From assembly GCA_022836615.1 (NCBI GenBank), contig MU405221.1, positions 248,001 to 312,000 of the forward strand: a stretch of 64,000 nucleotides of DNA, in the 5' to 3' direction. A program made the translations under genes and the position numbers. The notes under the pieces were generated by a model. The model searched no databases. It was not told the DNA's origin and saw only the letters and a program-made list of their open reading frames with translations. Each line of letters begins with the position of its first letter. Positions within the stretch are counted from its first letter, which is position 1. Source of the stretch: Annulohypoxylon bovei var. microspora (Eukaryota; Ascomycota; Sordariomycetes; Xylariales; Hypoxylaceae). This document shows positions 23,947 to 35,970 of this stretch, in pieces.

Positions 23947-26795
23947 AAGGATGCCCTGCAGGGCGTCCTTGAAGCCTCTATTGCCCAGGTTTAAACCAGA
24001 GCACGTAACTCCGTCGGTGAGTTTCTATTAGCTAAGGTCGTGATGATCTAGGACATGTCCACTCGATGGCTCGGATGCATTTTCAACAGACCATACAATG
24101 TGTGCTGAACCCTTTGTAATTCTACGATGGTCCCGTGGGGTTCGGGTGTCAAGTTAGTCAGTCCGACGTTGAACGGACTGGACAGATGGTTTGCCATACA
24201 ATACAGAATTTTCAAACGACGATAGAAGCTGTACCTTCACCGGGCATGTATTTGACCATCGCATACGCAACCGAGCCTAAGAATTCTCGTAACAATAAAA
24301 TGTTTTTTAGGCCAAATTCCCGAGGGATATACTTGTCTGGTAGGTACCTACCTACTCATCAATGTCGTATGTGGCTTAAAGAAGTCAAATTTTACTATCT
24401 ACCTACCACAGCGGGAAAATATGGTTGTTACAAACGGTAATTTTATGGTAAAAAACCGTTGTTCTAAGTTGAAAACCGTTGTTCCAGGTCAAAAACCATT
24501 TGCATGGCAACAACCGTTCGCATTCTCAGAAAATCGTTTTTAGAAAGCTTAAAAAGCGGGTACTAAGCTTGGAAAACTCGGTTGATTGGTTGAGTGCGCT
24601 TAGCCTTATAATAAGGTTTAAAGCTTGACCATTAGTAGTATGGCTGTTGGCCACTTAGCTCAACTGTAATGTGCGTAGAATCAGTTAAAACAATACTTGC
24701 GTAAAATCCGTCCAAAAGTGAAATGTAAACCCGTAAGCCAATAAAGTAATAAGAAAGCGTTGTTCCTTTGTACCATTCTAACATTCAATACAAAGAAACA
24801 CGGGTTCGAATCCCACCGTTGCCAAAGTTTTGACTTTTTAAGTATGACCCACTTTTTGAACCAATGAAATCGAAGTTCAACTTGCGTTGGCAAATCAAAA
24901 ACCGTTGTCAGGTCAAAAATCATTTGCCCCCAACTAAACGGATCATACTGGACAAATGCGTTTGTGCGTTCAACAACCGTTTGCGAACCCCCCCCTTTGC
25001 CGCTACGGTAGGTACTGATCGGGTTACGATCCCAAGATTTTGGCTTGATTCGGGATCTTGATCGGAATTCGTATCGATTCTTGAGAAATTCCGGTTTCAT
25101 TTATACGATGTGGTAGTTTCCGGGGTGCGTATTCCAATCATTATATAGAGGAGAGCAGCCAACCATGCTGACAAACCAAAGCATTAGGTACCTCCGTACC
25201 TAAGTAGATATATTAATCCATTATCTAATGCTCAAGGATTCAATGCATCTTTCCACCGTCCTGGCGGTGTGTATTCGTCGCAACTGTCAAACTAGATTAA
25301 TGGGCGCGTCCGTCTACCAACAGTTGGTCCACACACGGTTCTAGACATGTTCACGACGGTAGTATGCCGCAAATGCTCCGCCCTTTAAATATAGGAGTAA
25401 TAGGGGGCAAGAAATAAAAACTTGTTGCAGAGATGTATGTCAGCTTTATGTCTAGAGTTACTAGTTTCTTCCCTGGGCGACAGCTAAATACAATGCTATA
25501 ACCAATAGAGACAGAAATACACTGGTGACGTTGCAATACCTAGTGACATATCACGATGAGGCTGATGTCTAAGCTCCCTCTCGCCATATCATACGGCAGC
25601 TAGTCCTAGACTACCTACATATTATATTTGGCTAGTATGTGTAACTGCATCGGCCCGGTTTGTAGGCTTGGACTTCATGTTGAACCAGATGGGTTACCTA
25701 GACAGGTAGACCAACAGACGAACCAGCCTTGAGCCATGCATTCGGTAAGACATCCCGTCTAGAAGACAAGGATAGCCTGGATTAAACCTGGGACTATCTA
25801 ACTTGCTAAAAGATGTAATGCTTAGGGGCAGTTAATTGTCATTCGACATCCATGTCGCAAGTAGATGGCACCCGGCGACATGAGACGGTTAACTTGGTAG
25901 ACAGTTACACGCGAAAGGGTCAAATCACACAAATAATCACTGTGTAACTATATTACAGCAGCGAAATCAAGTACTATCTTACAGGCGGGTAGCAAACAAA
26001 TAAATTGGATGGGGCAACACTGGATGATGCAGGAGAGCGGGTGGTGACATGAAGTATCATTAGCAGAATTTCGAGACGGAAGAAAAAGGGGTAGGCGGTA
26101 AAACTATTCTCATATTACCTGGTATCAGGTATTCGCTATCTACCTCTTGGTACGTATTAAAATATATTCTAAACCTAACACATATGTAATTTACAGACGT
26201 AAATACCTGGATACATGCTAATTAATTATATGTCGAGGTGCTCGCCCGTAACAACTAGTTCTAGATCATACAGTACGTCAAGTTGAACTAGTCTATTCAC
26301 ATAAAATATTACCTACCGTCTCTAAGAAGACAGACGATAATTAATTCATCCGAAGAGGAATAAAAAATAAAAAGAATTACTTCCATTTCGGGTCTAGATA
26401 CCTGGGTAACCGTAGAGGATCCCTAATCAGTCCCAAACCTGAGGTGCAACTGCAAGAGATATAAACGCAGCTTTGAAATTGTTCAACCTTCCCACTTTCC
26501 TCCTTTTCACAAACACACGCGCACCTTCCACCTCGTCCCCGACCTACCAAAACTTCGCAACTTACCTCCAAACCTCCAAACAACTTCTTCTTCTCTCCTT
26601 CGTTCGTTCGTTTATTTCTTTTCTTCTTCACATCTCTCTCGTCGCGAACCCACATTTACTTTATTCTAAACTTAGACGCGCTCGTCAAGCATTCTTCGTC
26701 TACCAACAAGATCATTACGATCATCAATACTTTATTCTTCCGCAAACAAACATCTTCCATAGAATACTTTGAGTAGACTAGATCACATCTTCAAG
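23947..26795. other. Gene-free tract, 2.8 kb
   Basis: No gene can be supported. At 24440-24990 there is a repeat-like patch, entered separately. The remainder is AT-rich with TACCTA words. The last 300 bases are strongly pyrimidine-rich with CTTCC/TTCTTC runs and fit the promoter and leader of the following cell-wall-type gene. Confidence 0.55.
24440..24990. repeat. Repeat-like element with flanking imperfect direct repeats and a tRNA-like B box
   Basis: A roughly 30-base block starting AAAACCGTTGTT and containing AGGTCAAAAA and CATTTGC appears near 24472-24503 and again near 24896-24926 with a few differences. Extra AACCGTTGTT copies lie at 24451-24464, and CAACAACCGTT lies at both ends. 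Between them, near 24801, is GGGTTCGAATCCCA, a good RNA polymerase III B box, and near 24655 is a weak A-box-like TTAGCTCAACTG. No complete tRNA cloverleaf could be drawn. It may be a SINE-like or miniature retroelement remnant. Confidence 0.45.
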
Positions 26796-27547
26796 ATGCA
26801 GTACTCTAAGATTCTTGTTACCGTCGCCATGATGGCTATCGGCGCTGTAAGTTCACCCTTCATCCCTTTCTCCCTCTTATGATTTATACCATCCATCGTC
26901 GCCATCGTTACCTACCTCTCTATTACACCACCATACCGCTTGACTTGTCTTTCACTTCTACCACCACCACCACCCTACACCTCACTATTACCTAATACCT
27001 AGTACCTATCAATTACCTATTATAATTCACCACAATTCGATGACTAACTTTCTCACCACAGATCGCATCCGAGGCTGAGACCTGCTCTTGTGGCGAAGCC
27101 GTCACTACCACGGTCACTGCCGCAGCCTCCACCGAGCAGTGTAGCACTACCATCATTGGTAGCCCTACCGGCTCCTACACCTCGTCTACCATCTTGGAGA
27201 CTGCTACTCCCTCGTCCTCTGTGACCTCTCCTTCTGTGACCGGCTCTGCTTCCGGCTCAGTCACCTCGAGTGGTACCGAGACCGGTACTGGTAGCACCAC
27301 TGCTCCCGCCTCCGAGACTCACCTCTCTGGAAGCGCCAGCTCCACCGCCAGCGGAAGCTCCACCGAGAGCCAGCCTCACTCCGCTAGCGCCAGCGAGACT
27401 CACTCGAGCACCCACCCTGCTAGCAGCCCCTCAAACACCAACGCTACCCCTTCGCCCTCTTCGGCTGGTGGTTCCGTCCCTACTGGCGTGCTGGGCATGA
27501 ACGGTGTCCTCGGCGGAGCAGTTCTTGCAGCTCTGGTCCACATCTAA
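26796..27547 (+). CDS. Small Ser/Thr-rich secreted protein, probably GPI-anchored
   Basis: Exons 26796-26846 and 27062-27547 (a 215-base intron, long for this window) encode 178 residues. Residues 1-19 (MQYSKILVTVAMMAIGAIA) form a signal peptide. The mature N-terminus has three cysteines (ETCSCGEAV and EQCSTT), then about 110 residues of Ser/Thr/Gly/Pro repeats, a likely heavily O-mannosylated stalk. The C-terminus ends in a hydrophobic stretch (VLGMNGVLGGAVLAALVHI) after a small-residue region (SSAGGS), as required for GPI attachment. Such proteins are common in fungal cell walls; no enzymatic domain is present. Codon choice is strongly C-ending, suggesting high expression. Confidence 0.78.
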
Positions 27548-28259
27548 GGAGAGAAAAACCTGTTAATGGAGGAGGGTTATTCTAGTCTCAGGGCAGAATG
27601 GTCTTTTCACTATTTGACGCGTTCGATTCTTTTCTGTGGATACATTACCATACTACTGGTATCGAGTTTGCATTATCGGGTTTTCACGCATGGATGATAT
27701 GGCAGGCTTAATGACCGATGTACTCTGGGGTTCATTACGTTCCGTTGCATACTGTTGCCTTCATCACGAAACATGCGGAGGAAACGAATATGAGTTTGGC
27801 TTGATGAACTCACCACCTATTGACTCTGAGAGTTTCTCATATGACAGAAACATGGTTCTCAAGCAATAGCTACACTAATATTCACTGACTACTGAGTCTC
27901 CCTTATTTTTCGCCTTTATTGCTATTGTGACTGTTAACGTCGTAGTTCTCTGATGCTATTATCTTAAGCCCGACTCGAGTTGTTGGATATAGTAATCCTT
28001 GTAAGATTTCAGCAATCTAATATGATACAGTGTATGCATTTCCTCTCCCATGAATTGATGATAAAATGACCTTGTCGTCACCGCCTTTGAAGTAATTATA
28101 CCAACCCCCGCATATCCTCGTACCTTAGGTTCCTTTAGATATACTTTACTTGGTAAATCGCTTATATTTTTTTAAAATTTTGGAAACCAACAATACCTAA
28201 GAGAACCATTTAATTTTATATAATTGCTTATAAGATACACAGATGACCCTTCACGACGT
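27548..28259. other. Convergent intergenic region
   Basis: No gene seen between the stop of the secreted protein and the stop of the short-chain dehydrogenase. AT-rich sequence around 28150-28230 may hold 3' signals. Confidence 0.5.
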
Positions 28260-29439
28260 TCACAACTTCGACCCACCCCTATCCTTCGCGCTATTCATCT
28301 TCTGCCCCTCGTCATCCTGCTCGGCCACCGTCAGATCCGGCAGCGACGCCGGCATTATGCGTCGCGGAACAGAACCGGGGATCACGGCGTACGGCGAGAA
28401 GTCGGCGACCCCTACGCTGCGCAGGTAGTCCTCGTCGAGCAGCAGCTGGCCGTTGACGGAGGAAGCGGGGGCGCGGAGGATCGCGAGGATCGCGTCGGAG
28501 AAGACGGTGGCTTTGCGCAGGTCCCGCGCCGAGGACGGGTCGCGCTGCGTCATGCTGAGGGTGGCGGCGGATTCGATGGCCTGTTGGGGGTGGTTAGGTG
28601 GTACTTCCTACTTCATTCATTATTCGTAGACAAGGGATAGAAGATGGTATGCGTGAGAAAAGAAAAGAGGAAATGCAAACGTACGACTGCCGGCCATAAA
28701 CTGGTAATGGCCATGTCCGCCAGCCCCTGCCTCTGGAAGTCCATCGCCAGCCCCTTCGTCAGCACGCTCATGCCCACCTTTCCCACGGCGTACGCCGTCT
28801 TGCCCCGGAAGAAGCGGCTGTAGATGGGCGGGCTGACGACGACGATCCGGCCGCCGCCGCCGCCGCTCTGCTTGAGGTGCGGCAGCGAGGCTTGCACGGC
28901 CCCGTAGAGGCCCTCCGGGTTCACGCGCTGCATCAGCTGGAACCTCTTCATGGGCGTGTCGTCCACGGACGCCCACCATATGGCGCCCGAGTTGTAGACT
29001 AGCACGTCTAGACGGCTGTAGGTCTAAGACGGGTTTGTGTTAGTGAGTGTGCTAGAAACTGTGGAAGGGAGGTGAGAAAGGGGTTTACCTCGACGGTCCT
29101 GTCTACTAATTTCTGCACGTCGGCGAAGTCCCTGACATCTACCGGGATCGCCGTCGCTCGGCCTCCCGCCTCGATGATCTCCCGCTCGACGGTGCTGATG
29201 GTCGACTGGGGGGAGTTGGGGTCCGGCGGGAACGGGACGACGCTCTGGGCGTCGCTTGTTGATTTTGCTGCGACGACCACTGTAAGGACGCATTATTAGG
29301 AGATCAATTCTGGATATATGGGGTTGGTATATACAGACTTACCGGCGTATCTATTCTTCGCTAGGTCGATGGCGATTTGCCTTCCGATGCCCCTCGAAGC
29401 ACCGACTACGAGCGCGACCTTGATATTGTTGTCCGCCAT
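28260..29439 (-). CDS. Short-chain dehydrogenase/reductase with peroxisomal SKL tail (HSDL2-like)
   Basis: An NAD(P)-dependent oxidoreductase of the SDR family. Four exons on the minus strand (29439-29343, 29279-29089, 29023-28685, 28580-28260) give 315 residues. The cofactor loop is GASRGIG (residues 13-19), the NAG-type motif is YNSGA, and the catalytic YxxxK is in TAYAVGKVGMS. The segment SLWPAV followed by AIESAAT resembles hydroxysteroid dehydrogenase-like 2 proteins. The last three residues are SKL, a canonical peroxisomal targeting signal type 1. It lies 640 bases from the stop of aspartate kinase on the same strand, so it may belong to the amino-acid gene block, or simply flank it. 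The substrate is unknown. Confidence 0.9.
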
Positions 29440-30082
29440 TGCTACATTACAAACTAGGTAGCGAAAATTACTATACTCAGACACAATTATACAGGATGAT
29501 GAGAAGGGAATCACATCTTTTTTTCTACTTATTCTAAGTTGTATCTATGATGTTCGACATAACCGAGCAGATCACTAATCCTACAGTACCTGTAGACACT
29601 GTAGATAGGTACCTAGGTAGGTACAAATTCAGCGATTGGAAAGTAGTGGGTCTACGGGAGCAACCGAGGTTTAATTTCTGGATCCACTATAACCTCATTT
29701 ACTCAATATTTCGTTTGCTCATAATTACCTAGGAACGTAAAGAGGGTATCACGTAAAGGAGGGAATAGCTTCAGTTGTTCAAAAATGATAGGTCATATGC
29801 AGTTAGGACTATATACAGAAAACCAAAGGACCAAATAGGGGTATTTTCCATCATCGTTCATCTCTAATTCAACTTCACTCTAGTCGAACTCCTGTAACCC
29901 CTGCGTGTTTATATATACCTGGGTTAGACCTAGACATCAAACCCAAATCTTGGCCCCAAGATCCCGTGTCTATCCTCTGGTGCCACCGAGCCACTTGTCA
30001 CACTGCGGGCGCCCGCTAATGCGAGCCCTTAATACAGCCACGGTCCTACTCGAATTGCGTCAGCTCGGCACTTAAGAGGGTA
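29440..30082. other. Intergenic region between SDR start and aspartate kinase stop
   Basis: No independent gene. It holds an ACCTAGGTAGGTAC word near 29608. A possible last exon of the aspartate kinase lies near 29880-29900 if the donor at 30120-30119 is used. Confidence 0.5.
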
Positions 30083-32026
30083 CTAAACCCTTTCTTTCCC
30101 GCCCCGCGGAGATGTCTTACCTGGGATGAACCGGTTCTCCTGCTCCCTGTGCGTCGGGATCTTGAGCACCTCGCTGTGTATGGCGTTCATCGCCGCGAGG
30201 GCGTCGTCCGCGCCCACGACGAGCGATATGTTGATCTTGCTCGCGCCTTGGCTTATCAGGTAGATGCTGATCTGCGACTTGGCCAACGCCGATAGGATCT
30301 CGTCTTTAGTTAAATTTTGTTGGCAATGTCCATTTATAAAAAAGCTCATTGATGGAATGAATTGGCAACTTACTGGATACCCCGACCATATTTCGCATCT
30401 TATGGCCGACTACCGTCACGATGGACATATTCGGGGATATGCCGACCTGGCCGAATCGCTCGAGCTCCTCCTTGAGCATCAGCAGCGCGCTCGCGTCGTT
30501 TGGGGCTTGCACTGCCAGGCTGACGTGCCTCTCGCTCGTGGTCACGAGGTCTGCGGGGATCTTATTTCGCTCGAGACGGTCAAATACCTGCGTTAGAAAA
30601 CCTTGGGACTTGGTGTTTCGGTTGCAGACGACGTTGATGAGGAGGATGTCGTCTTTGACAGTCACCGCTGTAGGCTTTCTGCGCTCCTGCTCGGCCCCGT
30701 GATACCCGTTCTTCAGCATGAAGCTGGCTAGGGGAGTAACTCGGGGAGAGTCCGACTCGTCGGATGATGAGCTTGCTGGGCTGATAGGGGTGGGGTTTGT
30801 TGTGGATGGGTAGATAATTGTGCCATGCCCTGATGGCTTGAATACGTTTTTCAGACGCAGCGGTATGCAAGCGTCCCGGATTTGATCCATCGTCAATGGG
30901 TGGATGACCTTCATCAAATCAGTAAGTTTAGCCTTGCGCTGGAGATGAACTGACTCACCTCGCTTCCGTAGTATGTTAATTCTGTAGCTTCTTCGTCTGT
31001 TACTGTTGATAACAGCCGCGCTGACGGTACTTTCCTCGGGTCTGCTGTGAATATGCCGTCGACCTCTTTCCAGATCTGCAGCTCATCTGCTTCCACCGCT
31101 ACCGCGCACATAGCTGCGCAGAGATCGGAGTATCCCCTTCCTACCGTCTGGAGCAACGAGTCCGGCATTATTCCAAAGAAACCTGTGGTTCTTAGTACTT
31201 ATCATCTAACCATAGTTCCCGAGGCCTTGTCTTACCAGTCACGATAGGGATTGAGTTCCCACATTCTCGAACCCGCCCAGATATTTGGTCGGACAATACA
31301 TGATAGAACCTAGGGCCTAGCCTCTCGAGCGCGGCTACCTGATCGTGTATAGAGCTGCCAAAAGCAGACGAGACAATATCGTCGAGGAAAACTGGCCTCG
31401 CTGGCGTGCCCTAGCCTAGGCTTAGTTCACTTACTCAAATGAATGTATTGGTCTCCAAGTTTAAGAGAAACTTACTGTGCTTGTTAGACAGGCCGCGACG
31501 ATCATAGAAGCAAGCTTCTCTCCGAGGGAGATAACGCGGTCCTTAGACCGTGATGACAATTCTCCAACAATCTGAGACCGGCATGTTAGCTTGGATCACG
31601 TTGAGATAATCGCCAAGCCAACTAACTAACCTGAGCGGCGAGTAGGAACCTCTTCAGACCCTCGCACTCCTTCTTGATGCTAGACACCGTATCTTCATAG
31701 ATCTGGCCACGGGCAGCTGCTCGCGCGGGGGAGTTCGCAAACGCATCTAGTACGTTCAAGTGGGTATCCTTGATAAGGTCGACCAGGTCTATCAACCGCT
31801 TCTGGGTATCGACGCCTATCTCGGCGTATGATATGCACTGCAGCAACAGGCTCGTCGTCCCGCTCGCCTTCAGCGTCCCCGAGAAGGCCGAGCAGACAAC
31901 GATGAGATTGTTTGCCCCGGCGTACTGCGGAATGATGCTAGTGCATATCGTGTCCAGCAGCTTTCCCAGGCTAGTGCCGCCGTACTTCTGGACCAGCCAG
32001 GGCCGACTCGCCGTCGCAGTGACCAT
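30083..32026 (-). CDS. Aspartate kinase (FUB3/HOM3 family)
   Basis: Phosphorylates L-aspartate, the first step toward homoserine. Six exons on the minus strand (32026-31631, 31571-31476, 31410-31236, 31182-30959, 30908-30374, 30303-30083) give 548 residues. The kinase domain starts with VQKYGGTSLGK (about 12-22) and includes GRGYSDLCAAM and DGIFTADPRKVPSARLL. GSEVIHPLTMDQIRDACIPLRLKN leads to two C-terminal ACT regulatory domains, the second with ISIYLISQGASKINISLVV. The C-terminus is uncertain: FIPG is followed by a good donor at 30120-30119, so either translation reads on to 30083 or a short last exon near 29.9 kb is added. Its position beside homoserine acetyltransferase and a sulfhydrylase suggests a pathway copy like FUB3 of fusaric acid synthesis, but it could be the housekeeping HOM3; sequence alone does not decide. 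Confidence 0.92.
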
Positions 32027-33702
32027 GATGTAAGGGATGATTATTGTGACGCTAAGATATAGGACGGCTTATTTGTGTATCCTAGAAAAGGGGGACTAAG
32101 ATAGGAACACGAGAGTAGAGTGTTGAAGGGGTGATTTGCGTTGGTTCCTGCGCAGGTCGAATCTAGCCACGCTGGCCGATGTGTTCTTTTTTTATGCTCC
32201 CCCTGAACTGCCTCTTTGGGCAGACGCAAGGCCAGGCATCGCCAAGAAAACCAACTCAAACCCGCCGTCGGCGACAGGGAGTGGAAGGAGGGGCGGAATC
32301 GAAAAGCGCTTAGCGAGCCTGGATTCCACGACCAACCACAAGCCGCCGGGATGGCGTCAGTCGGGATGGTCTACCGCGAATTTCGAGCGAGGACTAAAAA
32401 CGGGGAAAAGAAAAAACGTTCGGCGTGGGCCGACAACAACATCATGATCACCTTCCGGGTTTAAAGAGTTCTAGGCGGGACAGCAGAGAAAAGGCGCCAG
32501 AATGGCAAAAAAAAAAACAAGGAAAAATAATCACCGAAGTCCTCTTAGGCTTGCTTATCTGGGAACCAAGATTACCTACCAAGTATATTCGAAATCCACC
32601 TACCCACCAAGATAGGCGTACAGACGTACAGATACTTACCTTACTTGCCTACCTACCTACCTAGCCGCAAATACTGGGGGAAAGGAGAAAGACAATGGCA
32701 ATGGCAGTGCATGTATTGGGAGGAGAAAGCTGCCCTACCAAATCCCGACCCGGCATTTATGATAGGTTCCGTGCGTGATAATGCTATGCATCGAGTAGAT
32801 CCTCCTTTCCCAAAGCGGGCCCCCCCCCTTTTCCCCGGACTTACTGGATGGGGGTTGCTGTATTTATTGAACGCGGTGTTTGAACATCTACACTAAGAAA
32901 TCGGACTAGCGTTAGGTAGGTAGAATTACCTAACAAACGGCCGTACGTTATCTGTGTAAGCAAGCTAGCTATGTACATATTACTGATGGGGCCTGTTTTT
33001 GTTTGCCTCTCTTACCACCTGATCACGAGATGGGAACGAGTGAGTGAGTTTTGTTAGGACGTGTGTACGGGGGCCGGGAATCGCCGGAAATGGTGGCTTA
33101 CACATGTTCTCTCTCGTTGTATCGAGGTAACTCACTACGGCTCCAGTCAGTCGGTTTATTCGTGACCGTTGCAACGTAGGGTATTCTAAGCACTCTATTT
33201 GCCCCGCGGGGATATCGTCGATTTGATCGAGGAAATTATGAGCTGTATTCGTCTTTCCTCGCCGGAGTTTTCTCTCCCTTTATGTTCTCCCGGTTCGAGT
33301 AATTCTCCCCCTTTAGCCTGCATAACTAGATGTCGTACACAAACACCTAGAAGCCACCTCCTGAAGCCACCGATGCAATGGCTACTACCGCTGAAACATT
33401 GGCATGTCAACTCATTAAATTGTACCTGCAAAAGAGGCGTATGTGGTGTAATATGACCAAACGGGTGATGCTACCTCAGTCTCACCATCCCCAAGCGGCA
33501 TCACACCCCAAAGCATGTGCCTACGGTGACATTGGTGCCGTGATAGATATTCAATAATAAACAACCTACATAGAATTATTGGCACTAAAACACAACGATC
33601 CCCCAAGCCGCCCCCCAAAACCAGTAATAGAAAAACGCTTGGTATACAGATCAGTGAAAACACTGCACGAAAACAGAACAGCCCTCGCGGCCTCCTCACC
33701 AA
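32027..33702. other. Intergenic region upstream of aspartate kinase
   Basis: About 1.7 kb between the aspartate kinase start and the homoserine acetyltransferase stop. No gene found; ORFs here show no protein-like composition. It includes a TACC microsatellite near 32642-32662 and purine-rich AAAAAAAA runs near 32506. It presumably contains the kinase promoter. Confidence 0.55.
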
Positions 33703-35184
33703 TCACCAGGCCTCCACCTCGCCCGTCAGACTCGCACCTCCCGGCTGCGCGGTATGCTCGTCGGCGACCAGACCGGAGTCGTCAAAAGCGGCGCTGTAGA
33801 ACTGCGGGAAGTCCTTCCTCAGCTTCTCGAGGATCAGCGCGCCGAGCTGCTCGAACTCGAGCAGGAACCCGTCGTGGCCGTCCGAGGACCGCAGCATCGC
33901 GAGCGTCGCTTCGGGAAGGCAGCTCGCCAGCCGCTCCTGCTGCTCGGGGAGGAATAGCGCGTCCGTCTCGACGCTGACGACTAAGGAACCAGGAGGCACT
34001 ACGGAGAAGACCTCGCGCAGCGCGCTGTCGTCGTGGTCTCCGTCTATTATTTGCGTCCTGCCGAGCGTCACGTCGTGCGCGTCCATCTTGTTCGTGATAT
34101 GAAGATAGCAGTTCGCGTCGAATCGCTGGATGAACTTCTGGCCTTGATAGTGCAAATATCCCTGAGCGGAGAATGAGGGGTCGCGTCTCGCAGTCCAGCT
34201 CTTGCGCTCCGCGCGATCCATAGAATTGACAGGTGTTGCGATAGCCGTGACCGCAGCGCCGGGGACGTCGGTGCGCGGGAGGTCGAGCGGGGGCTCCTGG
34301 ACGGGTCTGGGCTTTTGTTGGCGCGGGGGCTTGCGACCGAAGCGCGAGTCGAAGCTCATGCACGAGCGGTACGTGAGCATGGCGACCATGCGCGCGGCGG
34401 CCAGGCCGGCTGAGGGCTGGCCCTCGGGTCGCGGCTCGTAGTAGCCGTCGTCGAACCGGGGGTCCGAGTAGATGCACTGGCGTTGCGCCTCCGCCCACGA
34501 TATGCCCCAGGCGCTATGGTCGGCCGCCGTTGCGATCGGCACGATGCTCCGGATATAACCCGGCGCAGTGCACAGCGGCCACTCGAGCGTCGTCATCCCG
34601 CCCATCGAGCCGCCGATCACGGCGGCGACGGATCGGACGCCTAAAGCGTCGAGGACATGCTTGTGTGCTCTGGAAATTGTATTAGTATCGAGATTTAATG
34701 CTCCGGCTTCTTATCTGTGGTGAGTATTCAACATACCGCACATCGTCGCGAACTGTAGTCTGCGGAAATTCGCTGGCGTACTGTCTTCCCGTCCGGGGAT
34801 CGACGGTAAGAGGCGACGCGCTCCCATAAGGCGATCCGAGAACATTCGCGCAGAAGACGAAGAAGTGCGCTGGGTCGAACGCCTTGCCGCGACCAAGAAG
34901 CGGGCTCCACCAGTCGCTGATATCGCTGCTGCCTGTGAGAGCGTGGCAGATAACCAAGACGTTATCTCGAGCGTCATTGAGTCGTCCCCAAGTCTTGTAA
35001 GCTATCGGGCAAGATTCTAGTATCTCGCCTGAGTCGAGAACAAGCTCTGGTGTGACCGCGAATTTCTGCCCCTGAATGAGACTCGCATAGTAATTGTCAG
35101 GATTTGGGTTGTGATCTAGAACTGCGATGTGTTAGAGCGTCCCTTCTAGGATAGCTTGGCTAAGGCCCACTTACGAGTTGCCAT
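33703..35184 (-). CDS. Homoserine O-acetyltransferase (FUB5/MET2 family)
   Basis: Transfers acetyl from acetyl-CoA to L-homoserine, giving O-acetylhomoserine. Three exons on the minus strand (35184-35175, 35121-34737, 34669-33703) give 453 residues. The first exon is only 10 bases (ATG plus two codons and one base); joining it gives MATLLDHNPNPDNYY. The alpha/beta-hydrolase core is complete: WGRLNDARDNVLVICHALTG, nucleophile elbow GGSMGG (Ser about 153), HSAWGISWAEAQRQ, and the His motif SSDGHDGFLLE. A Pro/Arg/Lys-rich insertion (about 255-290) interrupts the lid region. It is divergent from the nitrilase across 786 bases. Within the block it would feed the sulfhydrylase-type enzyme. It may be a pathway-dedicated copy or MET2 itself. 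Confidence 0.93.
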
Positions 35185-35970
35185 ATCGTAACGATGTGAA
35201 TGTTTGTTTGTAATTTCACGAGATAGCTTAAATTACGAAGACAAGGTTGGCAAGTTTGAGCGAAGGGGGAAGCTATCTTAGAGCCAGCTAGGTAGCTAGC
35301 TAGCTAAGTATGATCGCATTGTGGTCGTATATGGCTCGGTCCCGCGTACTCCCGGCCATAACAAGAGTCCCGACTATCTGGCAAGCCGAATACATGTGCT
35401 ACTCACCCCACATAAACACCGTTGCAATGGAAACTCCAGATTTGATCTTCCAGGCCTAGGACTAGGGACTAGAGAGACTACGTATCTCCTACATATCTCC
35501 ATCACCCACTAGCATCTGGGCACCGGTGTTCGGACTACTGCCCTGCGGACCGGGATTTGGTGCTTCGGGATCTGCGTCGTGTCGCAGCGTAGTATGCGCC
35601 GTTGTACTGCAGCATGTGGCTCGGCCCCACAATCTACGACTAGTCCCATTGACCAAAGGCCATGATGACATTATCCACCTGCATTGGGCTCGACTTATAA
35701 CCGTTATAGCTCAGATAGTATCGTATATCGTGTACCTATCGTGTACCGTAGGTAAGCAGCCATCGGCTGATACAGTAACCACGGCTCGTCCCGCATGCTC
35801 GTGCGCGGTAGAGGCGTAAACCACATGGTCCAATAGGAAAATTTGAACACCTTATGTTGGAAAGTCTCATTACCCCTATCTTGAGGCGCATATAGACCGT
35901 TGCTTTGCAAGTCGGATTTTAACCTTTCGGATCCATTAGCCTGGATATTGGATACTGGAAACTGGATAAT
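35185..35970. promoter_or_regulatory. Bidirectional promoter between homoserine acetyltransferase and nitrilase
   Basis: 786 bases separate two divergent start codons. No gene is visible. At 35521-35552 there is a CACCGGTG palindrome followed by CGG triplets at 35531 and 35546 and a CCG at 35550, the kind of spaced CGG pattern bound by Zn(II)2Cys6 regulators. No such regulator gene lies in the window, so any binding protein would be encoded elsewhere. Confidence 0.45.

Noticed and set aside
24640..24835. A tRNA gene suggested by GGGTTCGAATCCCA
   Set aside because: No matching acceptor stem or seven-base anticodon loop could be drawn, and the A-box-like sequence is too far upstream for a normal tRNA. 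Kept only as part of a repeat-like patch.
33579..33977. Arg/Ala-rich plus-strand frame over the homoserine acetyltransferase
   Set aside because: Arises from GC-rich antisense of a clearly conserved enzyme; composition is not protein-like.
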